From Deltaproteobacteria bacterium (GTDB lineage Bacteria > Desulfobacterota > Desulfovibrionia > Desulfovibrionales > Desulfovibrionaceae): a stretch of 5,227 nucleotides of DNA. Below the pieces are notes generated by a model. The model ran no database searches and was not told the DNA's origin. It was given only the letters and a program-made list of their open reading frames with translations. A program made the translations under genes and the position numbers. Of this stretch, positions 1-5,227 are shown one piece after another. Where the stretch lies: assembly GCA_020861205.1 (NCBI GenBank), contig JAJBSY010000184.1, positions 1 through 5,227 of the forward strand, written 5' to 3'. Position 1 is the stretch's first letter. Each line of letters begins with the position of its first letter.

Positions 1-183
1 GAATATTATTCGCTGTACATGTTTTTGTCAGAAAGCCCTTTGAGTATCGGGCAGGATGTCGAACGCGGCGAGACCGTGGGAACCTCCGGATTTGTGACCT
101 CGCTGAACGGGCCGGGATTGTACTTTGAATTGCGCCATCACCAGAAGGCCGTGAATCCCGAGCAATGGCTGCGGAAGTTATAA
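1..183 (+). CDS. envC: EnvC-like murein hydrolase activator, C-terminal end (partial)
   Basis: The frame is open from base 1 to a TAA at 181-183 and gives the last 60 residues of a protein that begins outside the window. The segment has the end of a LytM/M23 fold: a LYMFLSES strand, a GQDVERGETVGTSG turn, then LYFELRHHQKAVNPEQWL, which closely follows the end of E. coli EnvC (LYFEIRRQGQAVNPQPWL, from memory). The two zinc-ligand sites expected in this part of active M23 peptidases are missing: the usual His of the YxH strand is Phe, and the HLH before FE is GLY. In EnvC this degeneracy goes with a non-catalytic role, activating the periplasmic amidases that split septal peptidoglycan. Its place directly before ctpA and a yibQ-like gene fits envC. 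It could be another degenerate M23 protein, since the N-terminal coiled coil cannot be seen. Confidence 0.8.
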   Translation, partial: EYYSLYMFLSESPLSIGQDVERGETVGTSGFVTSLNGPGLYFELRHHQKAVNPEQWLRKL

Positions 184-253
184 TTCTCGGCCCGCCCTCT
201 GCTGGGGTATTGACGGTTGCCGAAGAGCGGCGGGGAACTCGGTGGCGGAGCCT

Positions 254-282
254 TTGTTTGCGCGGTAAAATTTGCTTATATT
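254..282 (+). promoter_or_regulatory. Candidate sigma-70 promoter for ctpA
   Basis: TTGTTT at 254-259 and TATATT at 277-282 are separated by 17 bp; the -10 box matches consensus at five of six positions and the -35 box at three. Transcription would begin near 289, leaving a leader of about 75 bases before the ctpA start at 364. The stretch is the most AT-rich part of the 180-base gap after envC. This suggests ctpA can be transcribed separately from envC. No mapping data support it. Confidence 0.5.
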
Positions 283-363
283 GGTGGCTGACACATTTGC
301 ATTGCCAACGATCTGTGCTACACATTTTGCGGTTGCACCGTCACTGTCTTTAAGGAGTCTCCC

Positions 364-1653
364 ATGCGATTGCGTTTTCTGACCGTCCTTTTCGCCGGTT
401 GTGCCGCGTTATTCCTTCTGCCCGGTTTCGGTGCCGCGGCAGAGAGCAAGTATGACGGCATGAAGCGGTTCAGCCAGGTTTACGAATACGTCCGCCAGTA
501 TTATGTGCGCGAGGCTCAGCCCAACGAACTAATGGACGGCGCCATCAAGGGTATGCTGCAAAATCTCGATCCGCATTCCACCTATCTCTCCACCGCGGAA
601 TATAAGGAAATGAAGGAAACGACATCCGGCGCCTTTTTCGGTATCGGGATAGAAATTTCCACGGAAAACGGACAGCTCATCGTCGTCTCCCCCATCGAGG
701 ATACTCCGGCGTACAGGGTCGGCTTGAAAGCCGGCGACATCATCCTGGCGGTGGACGGGCACCCCACGCAGGACATGACCATGCAGGAGGCGGTTTCCAA
801 AATTCGCGGCGTCAAGGGCACCGAAGTGGAACTGCTCATCCTGCATAAGGAAGACAAGATGCCTTCCACGGTGAAGATCGTGCGTGATTCCATCCCGCTT
901 GTCAGCGTGAAGACGCGTTTCCTTGAGACCGGCTATGTTTGGATGCGCGTCACGCGGTTCAGCGACAATACCCAGAAGGAACTGCTCGAAGGGCTGGAGG
1001 ATGCGGCCAAGCAGGGTCCCATCAAGGGTATCGTGCTGGACCTCCGCAACAACCCCGGCGGTCTCTTGGACCAGGCCACCAAAGTTTCGGATGTCTTTTT
1101 GAGCGCGGGCGAGATAGTTTCCATTCGCGGCCGTGACAATGCGGATTCCCGCAGTTTCAAGGCGACGTCCTCGAGGACGGACCAGGTATGCCCGCTTGTC
1201 GTTCTGGTGAACGCGGGGACGGCTTCCGCCTCCGAGATCGTGGCCGGCGCGCTGCAAGATCATAAACGCGGCCTTGTTGTCGGCGAGCGGACCTTCGGCA
1301 AGGGGTCCGTGCAGAACGTCATTCCCATGCCGGACGGTTCCGCCCTTAAATTGACCGTCGCTCTCTATTACACGCCGAGCGGTCGATCCATCCAGGCCGA
1401 GGGTATCCAGCCGGATTTTGTGGCCCCGTTCGAACCGCCCCGGGAGGAGGAATCCATCATGGCCCGCATCAACGCGATCCGTGAGCAGGACCTCAACCGG
1501 CACATCGAAAAGGGCGATAAAAAGACCGCGAAGACGGATGATGTGGAGATAACCCCGGAAGTGCGCGCGTTCCTGGAACGTGACAACCAGCTCCGGCTGG
1601 GGCTTCAAATGGTCAAGGCTCTGCCCAAAATCCAGGAAATTTCAGTGCAGTAA
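364..1653 (+). CDS. ctpA: S41 family carboxyl-terminal processing peptidase (CtpA)
   Basis: A 429-residue serine protease of the CtpA/Tsp family, which cuts periplasmic proteins near their C-termini. Residues 1-26 form a Sec signal peptide (RLR, hydrophobic core, likely cleavage after AAA). The N-terminal helical part contains LDPHSTYLS, a family hallmark. A PDZ domain covers about 90-175, with FGIGIEIS and GLKAGDIILAVDG (GLKAGD at 120-125). The S41 core follows: LDLRNNPGGLLDQA, then TASASEIVAGALQD and GERTFGKGSVQ. By the 25-residue Ser-Lys spacing of E. coli Tsp and other CTPs, the catalytic pair is S288 and K313, with Q317 as in CtpB-type enzymes. All key residues are present and the length is normal. 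The start is set by AAGGAG at 352-357, six bases before ATG. A strong terminator lies 20 bases after the stop. Its place between envC and a YibQ gene fits a cell-envelope role; the actual substrate is unknown. Confidence 0.95.
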   Translation: MRLRFLTVLFAGCAALFLLPGFGAAAESKYDGMKRFSQVYEYVRQYYVREAQPNELMDGAIKGMLQNLDPHSTYLSTAEYKEMKETTSGAFFGIGIEISTENGQLIVVSPIEDTPAYRVGLKAGDIILAVDGHPTQDMTMQEAVSKIRGVKGTEVELLILHKEDKMPSTVKIVRDSIPLVSVKTRFLETGYVWMRVTRFSDNTQKELLEGLEDAAKQGPIKGIVLDLRNNPGGLLDQATKVSDVFLSAGEIVSIRGRDNADSRSFKATSSRTDQVCPLVVLVNAGTASASEIVAGALQDHKRGLVVGERTFGKGSVQNVIPMPDGSALKLTVALYYTPSGRSIQAEGIQPDFVAPFEPPREEESIMARINAIREQDLNRHIEKGDKKTAKTDDVEITPEVRAFLERDNQLRLGLQMVKALPKIQEISVQ

Positions 1654-1672
1654 TCCCAACCGGTTCAGCGTG

Positions 1673-1712
1673 AGAACCCCGCCCGTCACGTGACGGGCGG
1701 GGTTTTGCTTTT
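1673..1712 (+). terminator. Intrinsic terminator after ctpA, near-perfect palindrome
   Basis: Bases 1675-1704 form a 30-base perfect inverted repeat (arm AACCCCGCCCGTCAC, centre CACGTG), extended by a G-U and an A-T pair to 1673-1706. It is followed by TTTT-GC-TTTTC. In RNA the central bases would open into a small loop over a very GC-rich stem of about 13 bp. The position 20 bases after the ctpA stop supports termination of ctpA. The symmetry means it could act in either direction, although no minus-strand gene is nearby. Confidence 0.85.
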
Positions 1713-1715
1713 CTT

Positions 1716-1729
1716 CCGCCGCGCGGCGG
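1716..1729. repeat. 14-bp perfect GC palindrome before the deacetylase gene
   Basis: CCGCCGCGCGGCGG at 1716-1729 is its own reverse complement. It sits between the ctpA terminator and a -10-like TATACA at 1730-1735, ten bases before the downstream ATG. A poor TTGCTT -35-like box at 1705-1710 would place the palindrome inside a 19-bp spacer. It might be an operator or a small hairpin affecting initiation, or a chance GC-rich repeat. The palindrome is certain; any function is inference. Confidence 0.4.
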
Positions 1730-1744
1730 TATACAGTACGCTCC

Positions 1745-3049
1745 ATGCGAAAGATCATGCGTTTCCTGGGCCGGCCCGGCGGTTACATTGCCGCCGTCGG
1801 CCTGTTCGTGCTGCTCGGCGGCGCTTTTTTGTGGCGGGGCATGAACGTTTCTCCCGCGAGCGTGACGGAGTCTCCCGGCGCCGGGCAGGGAGCCCGGCAG
1901 CCGGCGGTTGTCACGGAACCGGATTTTGGAGAGCGTTCCGTTATTTCCCGGGCGTTGCTCAGCATGGCGAACCTCGCCTATGAGGAACCGTTTAACGCTC
2001 ACCTTGAAGATTCGGTCAAGCAGGCGGACTTCGCTCTTGTCCAGGCGATGCTCCGCTGCCACATGCCGCTGGATGGAGCGATTCTCGAAACAACGGAATT
2101 GCGGCATGACGTTGCCGGGCCTTATAATTTCCAGCGTCTGCGCCTGTCCGTCGGTTCCGACCCCCTTCCTTTTATAACAACGTTGCATGATTCGCTCCGG
2201 GCCTGGGCGGAAAACGCCGAGCTCGCCCAGGTCGACGGGGGCGGATCGCCGACCGCCGCCCTGTGGACCATCAGCGTCAATTCGGTCGTGACGCATGAGC
2301 TGGTGCTTTCTTCCGTTCCGTCATCGCCGCCTCCCACGACGGATGCCGGGAGGGGAATGATACGCCGCAGGTCCCCGGGAGAAGCCGCGCGCCTGGTGAT
2401 TGTCATTGACGATCTGGGTGAGGATATGGCGGCGGTCCGCGCCTTGGCAAACCTGCCGTATCCGGTGACGTTCGCAGTCTGGCCGCGGAGCACGCACGCA
2501 CGCAAAGCGGCGGATTTGGGCCATGGTGCCGGGCGTGAGATACTTATCCATCAACCGGCGGAGCCGATGAAATATCCTGATGTGAACCCCGGGCCGGGAG
2601 CTTTGTTCACCTCCCTGGATGACCGGGAAATAGAGGCCCGGGTGCGCGCTTCCCTTTCCCGGGTGCCGTATGCCGTCGGCATGAACAACCACATGGGATC
2701 GCGATTTACGCGCGACAGCCGAGCCGCCGCCGCGATGGTGCGGCCGTTGAAGAACCACGGTTTTTTTGTGCTCGACAGTATGACGCATCCCGGTTCCATG
2801 CTCTACGGCGAGGCTCGCCGGCATGGAATCCCGGCGCTCAAAAGAGACGTGTTTCTGGATTCCGTCCCGGGCAAGGAGAATGTTCTGCGGCAATTGCGGA
2901 AGGCGGAAAAAATCGCGCTCGTTACCGGCAGCGCCGTGGCGATCGGGCACCCGCTCCCCTATACCATCGCCGCCCTCAAGGAATGGGACGCGCAACGCGA
3001 TGCGCATGTCGAGCTTGTACGGCTGTCCGACCTTCTGTTCGCACGTTGA
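1745..3049 (+). CDS. Divergent polysaccharide deacetylase, YibQ family, membrane-anchored
   Basis: A 434-residue protein. It has a basic N-terminus (MRKIMRFLGRPGG) and one membrane segment at about 13-31, then a Pro/Gly/Ala-rich linker, a region of unknown fold at about 65-185, and a NodB-like divergent polysaccharide deacetylase domain (YibQ/PF04748 type) from about 215 to the end. Hallmarks are VIVIDDLG (D222, D223), ILIHQPAEPM (H269), GMNNHMGSRFT (H316), FVLDS (D344), KRDVFLD and AIGHP (H402). The family is placed near carbohydrate esterase family 4; substrates are poorly known. It is longer than E. coli YibQ (about 320 residues), the extra length being at the N-terminus. The domain should face the periplasm. 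Position after envC and ctpA matches the common envC–(ctpA)–yibQ order. No clear Shine-Dalgarno precedes the ATG; a second ATG at 1760 is no better served, so the start is moderately sure. Confidence 0.88.
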   Translation: MRKIMRFLGRPGGYIAAVGLFVLLGGAFLWRGMNVSPASVTESPGAGQGARQPAVVTEPDFGERSVISRALLSMANLAYEEPFNAHLEDSVKQADFALVQAMLRCHMPLDGAILETTELRHDVAGPYNFQRLRLSVGSDPLPFITTLHDSLRAWAENAELAQVDGGGSPTAALWTISVNSVVTHELVLSSVPSSPPPTTDAGRGMIRRRSPGEAARLVIVIDDLGEDMAAVRALANLPYPVTFAVWPRSTHARKAADLGHGAGREILIHQPAEPMKYPDVNPGPGALFTSLDDREIEARVRASLSRVPYAVGMNNHMGSRFTRDSRAAAAMVRPLKNHGFFVLDSMTHPGSMLYGEARRHGIPALKRDVFLDSVPGKENVLRQLRKAEKIALVTGSAVAIGHPLPYTIAALKEWDAQRDAHVELVRLSDLLFAR

Positions 3050-3100
3050 ACGGCCATGCGGACTTGCCTTATAACGCCCTTGAGAGCATAACGAAGCTGT

Positions 3101-3132
3101 AAGGGTCTGTTGGCCTGACCCCGGACCCTTTT
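3101..3132 (+). terminator. Hairpin between the deacetylase gene and cysK, weak terminator or leader element
   Basis: AAGGGTC at 3101-3107 pairs with GACCCTT at 3124-3130, and two further inner pairs (one G-U) leave a loop of about 12 bases. The right arm runs into only four T in total (3129-3132), so termination would be weak. It lies 52 bases after the deacetylase stop and 48 before the cysK start. A poor promoter match (TTGCCT at 3064-3069, CATAAC at 3088-3093) lies just upstream, so the hairpin could also be in a cysK leader. The pairing is seen; the role is inferred. Confidence 0.4.
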
Positions 3133-3179
3133 GCCGACTTCACCGCCCGCTTGCCGCATACCGTTCATGAGGAGGCGAT

Positions 3180-4128
3180 ATGACGTTTTTTTCTCACTAC
3201 ACCGAGATTATCGGCAACACACCCCTGGTTCGCTTTCAGCGCGCCATGGGGAAAAATGCCAACGTTTTCGGGAAATTGGAGGCGGCCAACCCGTCTTCTT
3301 CCGTAAAGGCGCGCGGCGCCGCGGCGATTATCCGGGATGCCGAGGAGCGCGGCGCGTTGCGGCCGGGTATGCGCATCATAGAACCCACCAGCGGGAACAT
3401 GGGACTGGCTTTGGCAGCCATTGCCGCGTCCAAGGGATATGAACTGACCCTTGTCATGCCGGAGACCGTGAACGTGGACCGTAAGCGGCTGTTGCTCTCT
3501 CGGGGCGAAACTGATACTGACGTCGGAGACCACGGGCATGATCGGAGCCCTCCGCAAGGTTGAGGAGATCGCCGCATCCAAGCCCGACAGCTACTTCAGG
3601 CCGCGGCAGTTCAGCAACCCCGTGCACGTCAAGGTGCATGAGGAATATACCGGCCCGGAAATATGGAACGACATGAACGGGGAGATAGACGTGCTCGTCG
3701 CCGGGGTCGGAACCGGTTCGACATTGACGGGTGTGGCCCGCTACATCAAGAAGACGAAAGGCAAAAATATCACGGTTGTCGCCGTGGAACCCAAGCGAAG
3801 CCCGGTCATCACGCAGCATCTCGCCGGCGAACCGATAGCTCCCGGCCCGCACAAGGTGGGACTCGGCGCCGGGTTCATCCCGGATAACCTGGACGTGAGC
3901 CTGATTGACCGCGTGGAGATGACGGGCAATATGGATTCCATGTCCTTTGCCCGGACTATCGCGAAGGAGGAGGGGCTCTTGCTCGGTATATCCTCCGGAG
4001 CCGCCGGGCTCGCCGCGTCGCGCATCGCCGCGTTGCCGGAATTCGCCGGGAAGAACATCGTGGTCATTATGCCCGATATCGCGGAACGCTACATGCGCAC
4101 CCAACTTTTTGAAGGCATCGAAAACTAG
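3180..4128 (+). pseudogene. cysK: Cysteine synthase A (O-acetylserine sulfhydrylase), frameshifted
   Basis: This PLP enzyme normally joins O-acetylserine and sulfide to make cysteine in the cytoplasm. The reading frame is broken once. The 5' part, from ATG 3180 (AGGAGG at 3170-3175), matches CysK through IGNTPLVRF, NPSSSVKARGA (PLP lysine K43), EPTSGNMG and MPETVNVDRKRLLLS, then turns to nonsense and stops at 3563. The match resumes in the next frame from about 3502 (LGAKLILTSETTGM) through QFSNPVHVKVHEEYTGPEIW, GVGTGSTLTG (phosphate loop, about 178-182) and GISSGAAG (about 270-277) to a TAG at 4128. Restoring two bases in the CT run at 3495-3501 gives about 316 residues, near the usual 323 of E. 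coli CysK. As read, the first product is 127 residues and lacks the C-terminal half. Both halves are well conserved, so the lesion is recent or a sequencing error. GNMG instead of the usual GNTG and GTGST instead of GTGGT are unusual. CysM is less likely given the residue-by-residue CysK match. Confidence 0.9.
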
Positions 4129-4180
4129 GAAAACTTCTGGTTGATGAACGCGGCCGCCGTTCAGGAGGACCGCGTTTTCC
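4128..4180. terminator. Hairpin between convergent cysK and minus-strand genes
   Basis: AACGCGG at 4147-4153 pairs with CCGCGTT at 4170-4176, followed by TTTTCCTTT on the + strand, which fits a cysK terminator. An alternative fold pairs GGAAAAC (4128-4134) with GTTTTCC (4174-4180) around an inner GAACG/CGTTC stem, and would look similar from the minus strand. The site lies between the cysK stop at 4128 and the stop of the minus-strand gene at 4201, so it may serve both directions. The T run is interrupted, so strength is uncertain. Confidence 0.55.
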
Positions 4181-4200
4181 TTTGCCGTCGCGTTTTGAGT

Positions 4201-4401
4201 TTAGCCCTGGTGTTCGTTCTCGGGGTTCAAGGGAAATTTCTGCTCGCCGGCCATGCCGCAATAGCCGCGCCGCTGGTCGGCCGAACCCCACTTGGGTTCC
4301 GCCCATCGCCAGGCGGCGCATTTCATCCCGATACATGGCGCGGGGGTACCTCCGGCAAGCGTCTGCGGGCAGGCATAGTTCCGCGCTTCTTCATGTTTCA
4401 T
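4201..4401 (-). CDS. Small cysteine-containing protein of unknown function
   Basis: A 66-residue protein read on the minus strand from ATG at 4401 to TAA at 4201. The start is well supported: AAAGGAG stands seven bases upstream on the coding strand. It begins 22 bp after the MarC-like gene stop, so the two are probably cotranscribed. Four cysteines stand at 11, 23, 28 and 48, in YACPQ, PCIGMKCAAWRW and GYCGM contexts, with a Trp-rich centre (W31, W33, W38) and no signal peptide or membrane segment. Four spaced cysteines could bind zinc or an iron-sulfur cluster, but this is inference. The C-P...C-x-G-x-x-C-x-A-W pattern reminds me of small uncharacterised bacterial and phage proteins, which I cannot verify here. 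I assign no function. A spurious frame is possible but unlikely given the RBS and the tight placement. Confidence 0.7.
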   Translation of the reverse strand: MKHEEARNYACPQTLAGGTPAPCIGMKCAAWRWAEPKWGSADQRRGYCGMAGEQKFPLNPENEHQG

Positions 4402-4423
4402 CGTGCAACTCCTTTGTTAGCCG

Positions 4424-5005
4424 TCAGAACAGGAGGCGGATGTTCTGGGTGAACAGCCTGACGGCGATCGCGATGAGAATCACCCCGAAAAATTTTCGGA
4501 TGATGTAGATTCCCCCCTTGCCCAGGATGCGCTCTATCCGGTCCACCATCCGGATAACGAAATAGACCCACAACATGTTGAGTACCAGCGCCACGAGAAT
4601 ATTGGCGCTGGCGTATTCGGCGCGCAGCGAGAGAAGGGTGGTGAAGGCTCCCGCGCCGGCGATAAGGGGAAAGACCAGGGGGACGAGCGTGGCTTCCTTG
4701 ATGGGCCCCTGGTTTTTAAATATCTCGATATCCAGCAGCATTTCCATGCCGATCAGGAAGATGACGAAGGCCCCGGCAACGGCAAAGGACTGGATATCCA
4801 CGTGGAACAGCCTCAGGATGACCTCGCCGGAATAGAAAAACAGCACCATCAACGCGAAGGAAAGGATCGTCGCCTTCCCCGCGCTGACGGCCTGGCCGCG
4901 TTCTTTCAAGGCCACGATGATGGGGATGGAGCCGAGAATGTCGATAACGGCGAACAGCACGATAAAGGCGCTGACTATTTCCATGGCATCGAATGTAACG
5001 GGCAT
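4424..5005 (-). CDS. MarC family integral membrane protein
   Basis: A 193-residue, very hydrophobic protein of the MarC/UPF0056 family. These inner-membrane proteins have no settled transport substrate; the early link of E. coli MarC to multiple antibiotic resistance was not upheld. About six helices can be seen, near 10-33, 45-64, 71-91, 105-127, 134-153 and 166-186. Family-like stretches are FAVIDILGSIPIIVAL in helix 1, AFVIFLIGMEMLLD in helix 3 and VPLVFPLIAGAGAFTT in helix 4. The last has GAG where GPG is usual. The frame is open six codons further to an ATG at 5023, but that start has no Shine-Dalgarno, whereas the ATG at 5005 has GGAG (5015-5012) six bases upstream, so 5005 is preferred. 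The small Cys protein follows at 22 bp in the same direction. No convincing promoter was found; TTGACG (5063-5058) has no good -10 partner. Confidence 0.9.
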   Translation of the reverse strand: MPVTFDAMEIVSAFIVLFAVIDILGSIPIIVALKERGQAVSAGKATILSFALMVLFFYSGEVILRLFHVDIQSFAVAGAFVIFLIGMEMLLDIEIFKNQGPIKEATLVPLVFPLIAGAGAFTTLLSLRAEYASANILVALVLNMLWVYFVIRMVDRIERILGKGGIYIIRKFFGVILIAIAVRLFTQNIRLLF

Positions 5006-5136
5006 GTGGGGCTCCGGAAACATATTTCGGAACAGCCTAAATATTTCGGCATGTTTTCGTCAAGGAGTCTCTTGGAAGACCGACCGGCTACGGTCCTGCA
5101 TAGCGCGGGCAGGGCACGGGAAGCCCGATAGTGTGT

Positions 5137-5182
5137 TATATTCTACGCGGTCCTGAACGGAGGTTCTGTGCGAGCAAAATAA
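5137..5182 (+). other. Possible -10 box, Shine-Dalgarno and four-codon mini-ORF
   Basis: TATATT at 5137-5142 resembles a -10 box but has no matching -35. GGAGG at 5159-5163 stands four bases before GTG CGA GCA AAA TAA (5168-5182), which would encode only four residues. An intrinsic terminator starts five bases later. This could be a leader peptide with an attenuator for a gene beyond the window, the remnant of a deleted gene, a short RNA, or chance. The elements are visible; translation is not established. Confidence 0.3.
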
Positions 5183-5186
5183 ATAT

Positions 5187-5210
5187 CCCCCGGCAAAGCC
5201 GGGGGTTTTT
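5187..5210 (+). terminator. Intrinsic terminator at the right end
   Basis: CCCCCGGC at 5187-5194 and GCCGGGGG at 5198-5205 form a perfect 8-bp GC stem around an AAA loop, followed directly by TTTTT at 5206-5210. This is a classic rho-independent terminator for + strand transcripts. No full-length + gene ends nearby, so what it stops is unclear: a short RNA, a leader transcript or read-through. On the minus strand the stem is followed by ATATTTATTTT, so it may also stop a transcript entering from the right. Confidence 0.9.
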
Positions 5211-5227
5211 CATATGCGCCTGTAAGG

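Noticed and set aside
165..353. Possible 62-codon gene between envC and ctpA on the + strand
   Set aside because: It overlaps the envC end, has no Shine-Dalgarno, and its translation looks like noise over the promoter region.
364..411. Lipoprotein signal (LFAGC) at the CtpA N-terminus
   Set aside because: The Cys comes at residue 13, after too short a hydrophobic stretch, and the hydrophobic core continues past it to an AAA cleavage site, so an ordinary Sec signal is more likely.
529..1608. Long minus-strand open frame (359 codons) opposite ctpA
   Set aside because: It is antisense to a complete, motif-rich protease gene, shows no recognisable domain, and is the kind of shadow frame common in GC-rich DNA.
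1613..3007. Two minus-strand open frames of about 227 codons each opposite the deacetylase gene
   Set aside because: They have Arg/Gly/His-rich low-complexity translations with no motif, antisense to a well-supported gene.
3489..3506. Programmed ribosomal frameshift in cysK
   Set aside because: No known slippery heptamer or prfB-like stop context is present, cysK families do not use recoding, and the lesion is simply explained by loss of a CT unit.
3454..4104. Minus-strand open frame of 216 codons opposite cysK
   Set aside because: The plus strand here matches CysK residue by residue in its own frame; the antisense translation shows no family signal.
3538..4128. Independent gene starting at ATG 3538
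   Set aside because: GGAG nine bases upstream could serve it, but CysK homology continues upstream in the same frame to about 3502, so it is the distal part of a broken gene, not a separate one.
4141..4508. Plus-strand frames of about 103-108 codons across the end of cysK and the minus-strand genes
   Set aside because: They cross the convergent hairpin or lie antisense to the small Cys protein and MarC, and have no ribosome binding site or domain.
4802..5156. Plus-strand frames opposite the start of the MarC-like gene
   Set aside because: They are antisense to a clear membrane protein; translations are low-complexity and lack start signals.

Overview
The window looks like ordinary chromosomal DNA from a Gram-negative bacterium of moderately high GC. 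The closest match I can recall is a sulfate-reducing or Desulfovibrio-like member of the Desulfovibrionaceae. That guess rests on the wording of the CtpA PDZ region and on the envC–ctpA–yibQ-like gene order. It comes from memory, not from a search. I see no mobile element, CRISPR array, tRNA or rRNA.

Left part (1-3049, + strand): an envelope cluster. It holds the last 60 codons of an EnvC-like murein hydrolase activator with a degenerate LytM domain. Next comes a complete S41/CtpA-type carboxyl-terminal processing protease with its own likely promoter. After a strong palindromic terminator there is a membrane-anchored divergent polysaccharide deacetylase (YibQ family). Together they suggest periplasmic control of peptidoglycan splitting, proteolysis of envelope proteins and carbohydrate-related envelope work.

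Middle part (3050-4200): a cysteine synthase A (cysK) gene whose frame is broken once, inside a short CT repeat. Both halves match the family well, so this is a recent lesion, a sequencing error or, less likely, a switchable tract. Hairpins lie on both sides of the gene.

Right part (4201-5227): a minus-strand pair converges on cysK. It consists of a MarC-family six-helix membrane protein followed 22 bp later by a 66-residue cysteine-containing protein that I do not recognise but which has an excellent ribosome binding site. The last ~200 bases hold no gene. They contain a -10-like box, a Shine-Dalgarno sequence with a four-codon mini-ORF, and a textbook intrinsic terminator, all on the + strand.

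The most notable points are the cysK frameshift, the small Cys protein, the two adjacent perfect palindromes before the deacetylase gene, and the mini-ORF plus terminator at the right end. I found no convincing new multi-gene system.
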